A stretch of DNA of 15,048 bases from Candidatus Altarchaeum sp. CG2_30_32_3053 (GCA_001873845.1 MNZY01000126.1:1-15048), one strand, 5' to 3'; positions 1 through 7,465 are shown, counted from the stretch's first letter. Notes: generated by a model not told the origin, from the sequence alone. Program-made: numbers and translations.

Positions 1-247
1 AAGTCCTGTTAATTTTTAAATGGTCACATTTTTCAATAAATTTTTGCAAATTTGAATACAAATTGATCAACTCACGAACAAAAAGTTGTCATCTAGAGTT
101 ATTTATAACTTAATTTAAAAATTTAATTTAAAAACACAGGAAAGTGAAATACACTCACACATTAAAAAATAAATTTGAAGAAATTTACATAAAGGGATTT
201 AAATGGGTGAAATTTAACAGGGCTTTTTAAAATTTAAAAAAATTTAA

Positions 248-1531
248 ATGGAAATATTCCACATTTTTATAGTAATAATTCTGGTTATTCTATCAGTTAT
301 ATCTGCGTTCCTTTTTACAAGTTCCGAGGTTGCTATTTTTTCAACTTCAAGAACAAGAATAAATCATTTAGTTAATTCTAAAGCAAGGAACAGCGAAATT
401 TTAAAAGAAGTCAGAGAGCACAAATATTTATTGGTTATAATCCTGATCGGAACAGAGATTAGTATTATTTTTGGCACGACATTGGCAGCAGATGCCTTTA
501 TAGAAATTTTTGGCAATATAGGTGTATTGTTTACAATAATTGTTATGTCCTGGCTGTTTGTAACATTTTCAGAAATTATGGGAGAAAGTTATGCTATTGG
601 AAACGAAAAACACGCATTAAGAATCTCAAAATTTATCCAATATACAATAAAAATTTTATATCCTCTTGGAATTTTATTTGATAAAATTGGTTCTTTAATA
701 ATAAAATTTTTCAGGGTAGAAACAGGAAAAAGCAATAAAATTGGAGAAGAAGAGATAATTAGCATGGCAGATCTTGGAGAAAAGGAAGGTGTTATTCTAT
801 CTGATGAAAAGGAGTTTATAGAAAATATTTTTGAATTTAAAGACATAAATGTTGAAGAAGTTATGAGGCACAGGACACGGGTGAAAGCGATTGATATTAA
901 TAGCAATGATGATGAAATAAAAAATTTTTTAATGGAAATGCCTTATTCACGCATCCCTATCTATGAAGATAATATAGACAACATTAAAGGGATTGTGAAT
1001 GCACAAAATGTGCTTGCCGAGGTGATAAAAAACAAGGGAAAACAATTGAAGGAAATAATAAAAGAAAAAATTCAGGATGCCTATTTTATTCCTAAAACAA
1101 AAAATATAAGTGATGCATTTAAGGACTTGGAAAGTAATGGCATCAGAACGGCAATAGTTATTGATGAATATGGAGGGACAGCGGGAATTGTAACCTTAGA
1201 TGATTTGGTTGAGGAAATTGTCGGGGAGATGCCGGAAAGCTGGGAGAAAAACACAACCATTGTCCTGGATAAAGACAGGAATATTGTACTATTTTCAGGA
1301 TATACAGAAATAGAAAATGTTGGGGACTTTTTCAATGAGGACACAGAACCGGATGGGGATTACAGAACTTTAGCAGGATGTATAATGACAAAACTTGGAA
1401 GAGTGCCAAAAAAAGGTGAAAGTATTTACTTCAAAAATTTTAAATTTATGGTTGACAAAATGGAGAGAAATAAAATCAGGACAGTTAAGGTCACATATAA
1501 AAAACAGGAAAAAGAAGAAATAAAAACATAA
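248..1531 (+). CDS. CNNM/CorC-family membrane protein (DUF21, CBS pair, CorC_HlyC domain)
   Basis: Full-length member (427 aa) of the CorC/CNNM family, membrane proteins linked to Mg2+ and other divalent cation transport. The DUF21 membrane domain covers about residues 1-155, with hydrophobic helices near 5-25, 60-85 and 90-110 and the SSEVAIFS motif at 25-32. A CBS pair follows at about 200-330; CBS2 has the canonical VVIDEYGGTAG-like signature (303-313) and LDDLVEEIVGEM (317-328). A CorC_HlyC domain closes the protein at about 338-418. Two membrane motifs are unusual: the family's E-I-x-P-K motif reads SEIMGES (108-114), keeping Glu109 but losing Pro-Lys, and the GN(x)3N of TM2 reads GTEIS. 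The start follows an AAATTTAA tract with no Shine-Dalgarno. A paralogue lies 41 bases downstream, so the two probably share a transcript. Family call is sure; transported ion is not. Confidence 0.9.
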   Translation: MEIFHIFIVIILVILSVISAFLFTSSEVAIFSTSRTRINHLVNSKARNSEILKEVREHKYLLVIILIGTEISIIFGTTLAADAFIEIFGNIGVLFTIIVMSWLFVTFSEIMGESYAIGNEKHALRISKFIQYTIKILYPLGILFDKIGSLIIKFFRVETGKSNKIGEEEIISMADLGEKEGVILSDEKEFIENIFEFKDINVEEVMRHRTRVKAIDINSNDDEIKNFLMEMPYSRIPIYEDNIDNIKGIVNAQNVLAEVIKNKGKQLKEIIKEKIQDAYFIPKTKNISDAFKDLESNGIRTAIVIDEYGGTAGIVTLDDLVEEIVGEMPESWEKNTTIVLDKDRNIVLFSGYTEIENVGDFFNEDTEPDGDYRTLAGCIMTKLGRVPKKGESIYFKNFKFMVDKMERNKIRTVKVTYKKQEKEEIKT

Positions 1532-1572
1532 AAAAAACATAAAAAAAACAAACAAAATATTAATAACAATAA

Positions 1573-2571
1573 ATGGAACCAGTTCAAATGGCCGTATATC
1601 TAGGAATAAGTATTGTTATGCTGATTTTTGCATTTTTCCTTTCTGCATCAGAAATTTCATTTGTTTCTATTCCTTCACAAAGGGTATCTCACCTGTTACG
1701 ACTAAATCTAAAGAACGCAGAAATTCTTGAATACTTCAGAGATAATTATCACAGAACATTAATTCTTGTTTTAAGCGGGCAGATTATCAGCGTAATTATT
1801 GCAACTACTTTACTGACTGCAATCGCAGAGGAGATAATTGGCTGGTTGGGAATAGTAGTTATAGATATTGGAATGACGATATTCGCATTAATATTTGTAC
1901 AGATAGTTCCGAAGAAATACGGACTTGAAAATGAAAAATTTGCTCTGTCTTTTTCCCCGACGCTTAAAAAAATTTCAAAAATTATGTATCTGGTAATTTT
2001 GTTTTTTGATAAAGAAACAACATTATTTTTCAAAATTTTGAAGATAAAAAAGGAGAAAGAGCGGGCAATTGAAGAAGGAGAAATGGAATCAATGTTAAAA
2101 CAAAGTCAGATGGAATTAGATATACTGCCGGATGAAAAGAAAATGATTGAAAAGGTACTGGCATTTAATGATGTTACTGTTGCAGAACCGATGATTCCGA
2201 TAGTGAATGCCGAAACACTGAATATAAATTCAGAGGAAAATAAAATATCTGAAATTTTAACAAATGCAAAAAATGATTTTATTATTGTTTATGAGAACAA
2301 CAATATTCCAGGAATTTTAAATGTAAAAGAAGGGCTGAAAAATATTGTTAAAATCAGGGACTCACCTGAATTACAAAAATCATTAAAGACCTCTCTGAAA
2401 GAAATTTTAATTGCGCCGTATTTTGTGGAAAAGGATAAAAAAGTAGGGGCTGTATTTAAGGAAATGAAAGAGAAACGACTAAAACTTGCTGTGGTTATTG
2501 ACGAAAATAAAAAGGTCAAGGGAATTGTAAAAATGGAGAATATGTTTGAAGAAATTGTCGGAGGTGTTTAA
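1573..2571 (+). CDS. Short CNNM/CorC paralogue lacking the CorC_HlyC domain
   Basis: A 332-residue paralogue of the preceding gene. The DUF21 membrane domain occupies about 1-155 (SASEISFVS at 24-32) and a degenerate CBS pair about 200-330. The protein stops at EEIVGGV, exactly where the longer neighbour continues into CorC_HlyC, so that C-terminal domain is absent. CBS2 reads VVIDENKKVKGIVKM, without the EYGGTAG nucleotide-binding signature. The membrane motif is QIVPKKY (110-116), which keeps Pro-Lys but has Gln in place of Glu, the reverse of its neighbour. TM2 reads GQIIS, again without the usual Asn residues. The ORF is intact and its sequence shows no decay. Tandem arrangement suggests a heteromeric transporter or a regulatory partner; that is inference. 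Confidence 0.85.
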   Translation: MEPVQMAVYLGISIVMLIFAFFLSASEISFVSIPSQRVSHLLRLNLKNAEILEYFRDNYHRTLILVLSGQIISVIIATTLLTAIAEEIIGWLGIVVIDIGMTIFALIFVQIVPKKYGLENEKFALSFSPTLKKISKIMYLVILFFDKETTLFFKILKIKKEKERAIEEGEMESMLKQSQMELDILPDEKKMIEKVLAFNDVTVAEPMIPIVNAETLNINSEENKISEILTNAKNDFIIVYENNNIPGILNVKEGLKNIVKIRDSPELQKSLKTSLKEILIAPYFVEKDKKVGAVFKEMKEKRLKLAVVIDENKKVKGIVKMENMFEEIVGGV

Positions 2572-2608
2572 ATTTAAATTTAAAAATTTTTATTTCACAA
2601 ACATATGA

Positions 2609-2684
2609 TGGGGTCGTTGAGATTTGAACTCAGGAGGTCTATAGCTCCCGAAGCTACAAGGATACCAAACTACCCTACGACCCC
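2609..2684 (-). tRNA. tRNA-Pro (CGG anticodon)
   Basis: Read on the minus strand, the 7-bp acceptor stem GGGGTCG/CGACCCC encloses a D-arm (GGGT...ATCC), an anticodon arm GTAGC-TTCGGGA-GCTAT giving anticodon CGG, and a T-arm with loop TTCAAAT. The discriminator base is A and no CCA is encoded. Compared with the tRNA-Pro next to it, the variable region is 3 bases longer and the T-stem has a C-A mismatch at its base (CTGAG/CTCAA), so it is less regular. No intron. Confidence 0.87.
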
Positions 2685-2891
2685 GGCAATTCAGAAATTT
2701 ATAACATTTCAATTTATTTCAATTAGTATTTGAAAATAAAAAATCAACATCCTTACAACTACAAATTAAAAGATAAAAGAAACGAAAACTAAATGTGCTG
2801 ATGAAATATATTTCTGGTAGAATATCTGACTGAAGGGCTTTCCTGCCTTTGATTTATGTGCGAATATTCTGCAAACTATAAATAATAAATA

Positions 2892-2965
2892 TGGGGTCGC
2901 CGAGATTTGAACTCAGGTCTCTAGCTCCCAAAGCTAAAAGGATAACCAAACTACCCTACGACCCC
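2892..2965 (-). tRNA. tRNA-Pro (TGG anticodon)
   Basis: On the minus strand the acceptor stem GGGGTCG/CGACCCC, D-arm GGGT...ATCC, anticodon arm TTAGC-TTTGGGA-GCTAG (anticodon TGG) and T-arm CTGAG-TTCAAAT-CTCGG all form. Discriminator A, no encoded CCA, no intron. It lies about 207 bases upstream (in the minus direction) of the CGG isoacceptor and shares most of its sequence, so the pair arose by duplication. Confidence 0.93.
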
Positions 2966-3513
2966 AAACAAAAAAATATAGTAAAATTCTGGGAATTTAC
3001 GCTCGCTAACGCCCATGCATCTGTAAAATATTCAAAACATTTGCAAATACCTCATGCATTTTAAAATCTCAAATATTTTATATTCAAACAAAGTGAGATT
3101 ATTTTGAAATTGTGTAAATTTTAAAATCTTTGAGCAACATTGTGATTATTTTGAAAAATTGAAAACTCATTTAAAAATAAGTTACGCTCACTATCGTTCG
3201 TGTATTTCAAACAAAGTTTGAAATCGCTTCGCTATTTGTAAAATTTATACACATTTAAAAATCCCATAGATTTTTTAAAGATTGAAACCTCGTAGGTTTC
3301 AGTATTAAAAATAAGTTCGCTTCGCTCTCATTTAAAAATTTGGTGATTTTTAAAGATTGAAAATTTATAATTTTCAGTATATTTAAAACAAAGTTTTAAA
3401 TGCTTCAAGCATTTTAAAGATTGAAAACTTGCGGTTTTTAGTATTTTCAAAATCTCTGCAATTTTCAAAATCACGAGTATTTTTTAAATTTATTTAAAAA
3501 ATAAGTCAAAAAT
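2966..3513. other. Gene-free stretch made of short AT hairpins and GC-rich mini-motifs
   Basis: About 550 bases between tRNA-Pro(TGG) and the 3' end of the eS27 gene, with no credible ORF on either strand. It is full of small inverted repeats, described separately for 3204-3444, and of short GC-richer words in AT-rich surroundings: CGCTCGCTAACGC near 3001, CGCTCACTATCGTTCG near 3185, CGCTTCGCT near 3225 and CGCTTCGCTCTC near 3318. The word AAACAAAGT occurs three times (about 3086, 3210, 3387). A T-run on the minus strand at about 3495-3500 may help end eS27 transcription. Confidence 0.7.
3204..3444. repeat. Array of small hairpins with three conserved-flank units
   Basis: Three hairpins share the left flank TTTTAAAGATT and the right flank AGTAT, each with a 7-bp stem and a 3-base loop: GAAACCT-CGT-AGGTTTC (3284-3300), GAAAATT-TAT-AATTTTC (3359-3375) and GAAAACT-TGC-GGTTTTT (3423-3439, two G-T pairs). 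Each is directly preceded by another hairpin: one with arms TTTAAAAATC and GATTTTTTAAA (3254-3279), one with arms TTTAAAAAT and ATTTTTAAA (3331-3354), and AAATGC-TTCAA-GCATTT (3398-3414). Two further hairpins share the loop CAAAG: ATTTCAAA/TTTGAAAT (3204-3224) and ATTTAAAA/TTTTAAAT (3381-3401). Stem bases differ between copies while pairing is kept. Function unknown. Confidence 0.75.
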
Positions 3514-3735
3514 TTACAAACTTCTGTCTAATATCTCTAAAATATGTGCATTTGGTAGTTTTGTAACAGGATTTTTTGTAAGCAATGCTTTTCCTCCTGT
3601 TGAAATTAATAACGGCGTATTGCACGCTAAACAATTCACCTTTGTTTTTGCACATCCGAATATCACCTGTTTGTTGTTGCAGTGATTACACTGCACATAC
3701 AAAAATCTGCTTCTTACTCTTCTGCCTTTACTCAT
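3514..3735 (-). CDS. rps27e: 30S ribosomal protein eS27 (S27e)
   Basis: A 73-residue zinc-ribbon ribosomal protein of the small subunit, found in archaea and eukaryotes. The protein begins MSKGRRVRSRFLYVQC and has a C-x2-C knuckle (CNHC, 16-19) and a second C-x2-C (CLAC, about 35-38), followed by the family's PLLISTGGKALLT segment. An extra Cys (about 28) lies between the two pairs. Length matches the family. The start is preceded by AAATTTAAAATTTAAA with no ribosome-binding site, so the transcript may be leaderless or nearly so. The usual archaeal partner eL42 is not next to it; upstream on this strand are a 68-base tandem repeat and the GXGXG gene. Confidence 0.95.
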   Translation of the reverse strand: MSKGRRVRSRFLYVQCNHCNNKQVIFGCAKTKVNCLACNTPLLISTGGKALLTKNPVTKLPNAHILEILDRSL

Positions 3736-3780
3736 TTTAAATTTTAAATTTACTACAAATAAATTACAATTATAATATTA

Positions 3781-3926
3781 AATTTACAATCAATATCAAA
3801 AACAACTAAACAATAAATTTTGCAGTGGATAAATTTTGCAGGGTATAAAATTTACAATCAATATCAAAAACAACTAAACAATAAAATTTACAGTGGATAA
3901 ATTTTGCAGGGTATAAAATTTACAAT
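3781..3926. repeat. 68-base tandem repeat, two full copies plus a partial
   Basis: Copies at 3781-3848 and 3849-3916 are almost identical, differing in a few bases near the middle; a third copy begins at 3917 and runs into the stop codon of the GXGXG gene. Within each unit lies a nested near-repeat of about 16 bases (AAATTTTGCAGTGGAT then AAATTTTGCAGGGTAT). The array lies 45-180 bases upstream of the eS27 start on the minus strand, so it may hold duplicated promoter-like elements (AAATTTAT words), but no function is shown. Confidence 0.9.
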
Positions 3927-5650
3927 TTATAAATTTCACCACCTTCTCTTTCTTGACTTATTATTCCTCTCTTAATCCGTATTATTCCGTTTTTCATTCC
4001 TTTCCCCACGATTCTGCATCTTCCTTTAATCAAAATTTCACCTCCTTCCATTCTTTCTCCTATCCCGTTTCCCGCGTATTTTTCAACTGTGATTTTTCCG
4101 TCCATCATTCTCAGTCCGACAGAATTTCTGCATCTTCCTTTAATCAAAATTTCACCTCCTTCCATTCTCCATCCGACATAGTCACCATAAACATTTCCGC
4201 TGATTTCAATCCTTCCCCCGATCATGCCTTCACCAACATTTCCAAAAGTATCTCCCTCAACGATAATTTCCTCACCATACATATTTTTGCCGAGATATTC
4301 TCCTGTATTTTTAACCAAAATTTTTCCGTTTTTCATTTCCAGCCCGATATAATCCATTTCTCTTTCAATAAATAATGTTTCTCCTCTTATTGCCATCTTT
4401 TCAGCTGCAATTGATGTCAAATAGCCTATAATTGTTTTCTCCAAAATGGTTGAAGGGATTACTTTATTTATAATTTTCTTAATATCAACAATTCCTAAAT
4501 TTATCTTTATAATTTCTTCCTTTGCTGGCTCTCTGTATTTAAAAACGTGTCTTAACCGCTCAAAATTTTCGTCCATGTATTTTGCATTTTCTTTTTCTTC
4601 TGCAGGAGCAAAAAAATTATCTACAAATTCATTTCGTTTTTTCTGTTCCTTATCCCTTTTACTTTCACTTGTCCATTCAATCCCTTCTATTTTTTTTATA
4701 TCTACCTCACCGTAAATTTCCTGCATAATATTGCTCAGCAGGAGTTCATCTATTCTTTTATTAATTATATTATTTCCAGACGAAGTGAGGTGATTTTTCA
4801 GGGTTGTGTTTTCTTCCAGGTAGTTGGGGTCTTTAACCGCTTCCAGGACATATTTGTCTATGATGCCTTCATATGTATTTGTTTTATTTCTTTTTTCCCA
4901 CTCGTCAATGTTTTTAACCGCTTCCCGGACATATCTGTCAATAACATCTTCACCAACCAATGACTTTTCTGTTGGCAAAAGGTCTTTAAGATATTTTTCA
5001 ATCTCTTCTTTAGAAATTTCTATGTCTGGCTCCCTTATTTCTTCAACAATTACCTCCTCGTTCTTACTTGCTGTCTTATCAGCTCTTTTTGCCTCAATTT
5101 TTCCTCCCCTTATTCCATCTCCAAGACACATCCCCGCAGTTCCGTCAATTTTAATATTTCCGTTTGTCATTCGCTGTCCTGCAAACATTCCTGTATTTCC
5201 GATAATATGTATATTTCCGCCGGACATCTTCATACCGACAAAATTTCCCCCGTTCTTTGCAGTTAAATTTCCTTTTTCAAGTTCAATACCTATATACTCC
5301 CGTGATTTATCTGATTTCACATAGAAATTTCCCAGTGTTTCTGCCGCAAGAGATGTTAAATAACCATAAAGCAGTTTGGATTTTTCTGTGTTTGGATTTT
5401 TCTTATAAATTTGTATTTTTATGGAGATTAATTTTGTGCTTTTATTTTTCATAGAAAGCGAATCTTCTTCATCAGTCCTTTTTTCAAGAAACAGCAATAT
5501 TTTGTTAAACAATTCCTCATCCGACAATTCATTAACAGAACTTTTTAATTCCAAAAATATCTTTTTTACATTTTCCTTTGTTATCTTTGTATTTTCAATT
5601 TCACGCAAAAATTTCCCGAAATATACATTGTCTCTGTTATCAGCAGCCAT
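3920..5650 (-). CDS. Double GXGXG beta-helix protein (GltB-alpha/FwdC-like fold)
   Basis: A 576-residue protein with two GXGXG-type right-handed beta-helix domains, the fold of the glutamate synthase C-terminal domain and of formylmethanofuran dehydrogenase subunit C. The first (about 95-188) and second (about 405-564) both start with a GYLTS(L/I)AAE segment followed by (Y)IG(I/L)E(L/M)(K)xG strands, then repeated G-x2-M-x2-G-x-I-x-I turns. Between them lies a charged, helical linker with a repeated 20-residue motif (VIDRYVREAVK at 236-246, IIDKYVLEAVK at 263-273). The N-terminal 90 residues are helical and charged. No flavin, FeS or amidotransferase domain is present, so it is not glutamate synthase. 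Two 43-base identical stretches (4012-4054 and 4126-4168, encoding MEGGEILIKGRCR twice) show recent internal duplication. Role unknown; a scaffold or subunit is plausible. Confidence 0.8.
   Translation of the reverse strand: MAADNRDNVYFGKFLREIENTKITKENVKKIFLELKSSVNELSDEELFNKILLFLEKRTDEEDSLSMKNKSTKLISIKIQIYKKNPNTEKSKLLYGYLTSLAAETLGNFYVKSDKSREYIGIELEKGNLTAKNGGNFVGMKMSGGNIHIIGNTGMFAGQRMTNGNIKIDGTAGMCLGDGIRGGKIEAKRADKTASKNEEVIVEEIREPDIEISKEEIEKYLKDLLPTEKSLVGEDVIDRYVREAVKNIDEWEKRNKTNTYEGIIDKYVLEAVKDPNYLEENTTLKNHLTSSGNNIINKRIDELLLSNIMQEIYGEVDIKKIEGIEWTSESKRDKEQKKRNEFVDNFFAPAEEKENAKYMDENFERLRHVFKYREPAKEEIIKINLGIVDIKKIINKVIPSTILEKTIIGYLTSIAAEKMAIRGETLFIEREMDYIGLEMKNGKILVKNTGEYLGKNMYGEEIIVEGDTFGNVGEGMIGGRIEISGNVYGDYVGWRMEGGEILIKGRCRNSVGLRMMDGKITVEKYAGNGIGERMEGGEILIKGRCRIVGKGMKNGIIRIKRGIISQEREGGEIYKL
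4012..4168. repeat. Intragenic 43-base direct repeat (114-base period)
   Basis: Identical 43-base segments at 4012-4054 and 4126-4168 lie inside the second beta-helix domain of the GXGXG protein. The 114-base offset is 38 codons, so the reading frame is kept and MEGGEILIKGRCR occurs twice (about residues 496-508 and 534-546). Identity at DNA level, including synonymous sites, indicates a recent duplication or gene conversion of beta-helix turns. Confidence 0.9.
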
Positions 5651-5655
5651 TTTGA

Positions 5656-5685
5656 AAATCTCCGAACGACTAAATCTCCGAACGA
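5656..5685. repeat. 16-base period tandem repeat next to the GXGXG start
   Basis: AAATCTCCGAACGA occurs at 5656-5669 and 5672-5685, directly upstream of the GXGXG start codon on the minus strand. Short and of unknown role; it lies in the 99-base gap between the atpD stop and that start. Confidence 0.75.
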
Positions 5686-5749
5686 TATTATGGCAAAATT
5701 CATTCCCGTATCAGAAAGTTTACATTTATTTTCTCTGCCCTTTTGTTTA

Positions 5750-6394
5750 TTATTTTTTCGGTTTATTTTTCTGTTTTTTCTCGGACTTTTTCTTGACGAT
5801 TTTCAGGCGGAAGAAATTTTCCCTTTCTGCCTCTTCAAGTTTTGCCTTTATATTTTTTTGCGTTTTTAACAATTCGGGAATCAGTATATGTTCAAGAGAA
5901 TTTACCCTTCTTTTTGTTTTTATAATTTCCTGTGCCAGTCGTTTTATTTTTTCTTCTATTTTAATAAGAGATAATAAACCCCTTTTTATACTCTCAAATT
6001 TATCAACAGAATTGTCTATTGAGGAAGATGTCATCACGACCCCGTAGTCAATTTTTCCCGTGTTTTTACTGTCAATCTCAATTTTCGGAAGTTTTACTCC
6101 TCCGACTGACTCGTAAGTTATATTAAGTTCAGGCATCTCACCAGCAGAGTCGCCAACTGTTTTTATTTCCAAGGGCCCTCCCATGGCGTACGCCTTTATC
6201 AATGTTTCCTGCCCGTTTATTATATCTTTTTGAATTTGCGGCCTGATAGCCTTCATATTTTTTGCAGTTTCAAAAAGTTCCATCATTAAAGCATCCCTTT
6301 TCTTTTTAAGCAAACTGTGTCCTTTTTGTGCCAGTTTTATTTTTTGCTTTATTCTAAGCAGTTCCATCCGTGTCGGACTTACTTGTTTTGCCAT
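5750..6394 (-). CDS. atpD: A-type (archaeal/vacuolar) ATP synthase subunit D
   Basis: A 214-residue protein matching the central-stalk subunit D of archaeal A-type ATP synthases. The N-terminus (VSPTRMELLRIKQKIKLAQK, then GHSLLKKKRDALMMEL) is the family signature, forming the first long helix of the antiparallel coiled-coil rotor shaft. The second helix is the C-terminal stretch from about 140 to 195 (RLAQEIIKTKRRVNSLEHIL). A lysine-rich tail ends the protein. Length is typical. The start is preceded by AAATTTAAA. No other atp gene is visible: upstream is a divergent trm5, downstream the GXGXG gene, so this gene is separated from the usual A-B-D order of archaeal atp operons. Confidence 0.95.
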   Translation of the reverse strand: MAKQVSPTRMELLRIKQKIKLAQKGHSLLKKKRDALMMELFETAKNMKAIRPQIQKDIINGQETLIKAYAMGGPLEIKTVGDSAGEMPELNITYESVGGVKLPKIEIDSKNTGKIDYGVVMTSSSIDNSVDKFESIKRGLLSLIKIEEKIKRLAQEIIKTKRRVNSLEHILIPELLKTQKNIKAKLEEAERENFFRLKIVKKKSEKKQKNKPKK

Positions 6395-6420
6395 TTTAAA
6401 TTTTTATTAAATTTTTAAAT

Positions 6421-6460
6421 TTTGATTTATTAAATTTTGATTTATTAAATTTTGATTTTT
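6421..6460. repeat. 15-base tandem repeat upstream of atpD
   Basis: TTTGATTTATTAAAT occurs at 6421-6435 and 6436-6450 with a partial third copy from 6451. On the minus strand each copy contains TTTAATAAA, a TATA-box-like word, 30-60 bases upstream of the atpD start. It may multiply a promoter element; this is inference from spacing only. Confidence 0.85.
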
Positions 6461-6530
6461 ATTCAGCAGCATAAATTTTATCCATCAATATAAATTAACA
6501 ATATAAATTAAATCAATATAATAAATAATT

Positions 6531-6590
6531 TAAATTCTTTGTATGCAATTTAAATTCTTTGTATGCAATTTAAATTCTTTGTATGCAATT
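6531..6590. repeat. 20-base tandem repeat, three exact copies
   Basis: TAAATTCTTTGTATGCAATT occurs three times without change (6531-6550, 6551-6570, 6571-6590) in the divergent gap between atpD and trm5. Each copy contains an ATG (in GTATGCAA), and one of them is in frame with trm5, producing a false extended start at 6563. Confidence 0.95.
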
Positions 6591-6631
6591 TTATTTGTTT
6601 TGCATCTGATTTTATATATATGCAAACAACG

Positions 6632-7465
6632 ATGAAACAATCCTTAAAAATTTTTTTGGGAGAAATTTTGAACAACGATGAAATTAAATTAATGAACCGG
6701 TCGTTTGATGTCATCGGAGATATTGCCGTAATTGAAATCCCTCCGGAACTTGAAGCAAAGAAAAAAGAAATAGGGAAGGCAATTCTAAATTTTAAACACA
6801 TAAAGGTTGTGGCAGCGAAAGCAGGCATTTTTGAGGGAGAATACAGAACTAGAAAACTGGAAATAGTTGCAGGAGAGAACAGAAAGGAGACAATATATAC
6901 AGAATTTGGGTGCAGGTATCTGCTAAATATTGAAGAAGTATATTTTTCAGAGCGTCTCGGAAACGAAAGAATAAGGATATCTCAGCAGGTGAAAGAAGGA
7001 GAAAAAATTTTGGCTATGTTTGCAGGTGTCGGACCTTACCCAATCCTAATTGCGAGGATGAAAAAAAGGGAAAATAAAAATGTTGAAATTTATGCAATTG
7101 AATTAAATCCGGTTGGCTATAAATATATGGTTGAGAATGTGCGGATTAACAAGGTAAATATAAAGTGCATATTGGGAGATGTCAAAACCGAAACACCGAA
7201 ACTCGGACTGAAATTTGACAGAATCATTATGCCTCTGCCAAAAGATGCAGAAAATTTTTTAGATACAGCGTTAAATGCCATTAACGACAGAGGAATTATT
7301 CATTACTATGGCTTTTCAGATAATACGAAAATTTTTGCGGAAGAAGTTAAAAAACAATGCGAAAATTTTGGTTATGGTGCAGAAATTTCAGATGTTGTCG
7401 CCTGCGGTGCCTATTGCCCAAAAATTGGCCGTGTTTGTGTTGATTTAAAGATAAATAAAAAATAA
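6632..7465 (+). CDS. trm5: tRNA (guanine-37-N1)-methyltransferase Trm5
   Basis: Class I SAM-dependent enzyme that methylates N1 of G37 in tRNAs, preventing frameshifting. From the chosen start it has 277 residues. The Trm5 signatures appear in order: VYFSERLGNERIRI (103-116), SAM motif I MFAGVGPYPI (129-138), acidic motif II AIELNP (155-160), ILGDVK (180-185) and the active-site segment IIMPLPKDAENFLDTAL (198-214). Position 128 before motif I is Ala, where many members have Asp. The extra N-terminal D1 domain of longer Trm5 types is absent. I chose 6632 because MKQSLKIFLGEILN matches the family N-terminus; 6620 (MQTT) is an alternative, while the in-frame ATG at 6563 lies in a tandem repeat. 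Likely the first gene of a transcript continuing into the small downstream ORF. Confidence 0.9.
   Translation: MKQSLKIFLGEILNNDEIKLMNRSFDVIGDIAVIEIPPELEAKKKEIGKAILNFKHIKVVAAKAGIFEGEYRTRKLEIVAGENRKETIYTEFGCRYLLNIEEVYFSERLGNERIRISQQVKEGEKILAMFAGVGPYPILIARMKKRENKNVEIYAIELNPVGYKYMVENVRINKVNIKCILGDVKTETPKLGLKFDRIIMPLPKDAENFLDTALNAINDRGIIHYYGFSDNTKIFAEEVKKQCENFGYGAEISDVVACGAYCPKIGRVCVDLKINKK

Noticed and set aside
3254..3444. CRISPR-like GATTGAAA repeats
   Set aside because: The shared words flank variable hairpins at irregular distances (75 and 64 bases), and the sequences between them are themselves inverted repeats and not unique spacers.
3953..6047. Long plus-strand ORFs opposite the GXGXG and atpD genes
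   Set aside because: They are low-complexity, Ser/Phe-rich antisense readings of genes with clear family matches on the minus strand.
6563..6631. Longer trm5 reading frame starting at 6563 or 6620
   Set aside because: The ATG at 6563 lies inside an exact 20-base tandem repeat and adds residues with no family match; the family N-terminus begins at MKQSLKIF (6632). The TTTATATATA at 6611 looks like a TATA box but is too close to the start to serve it.
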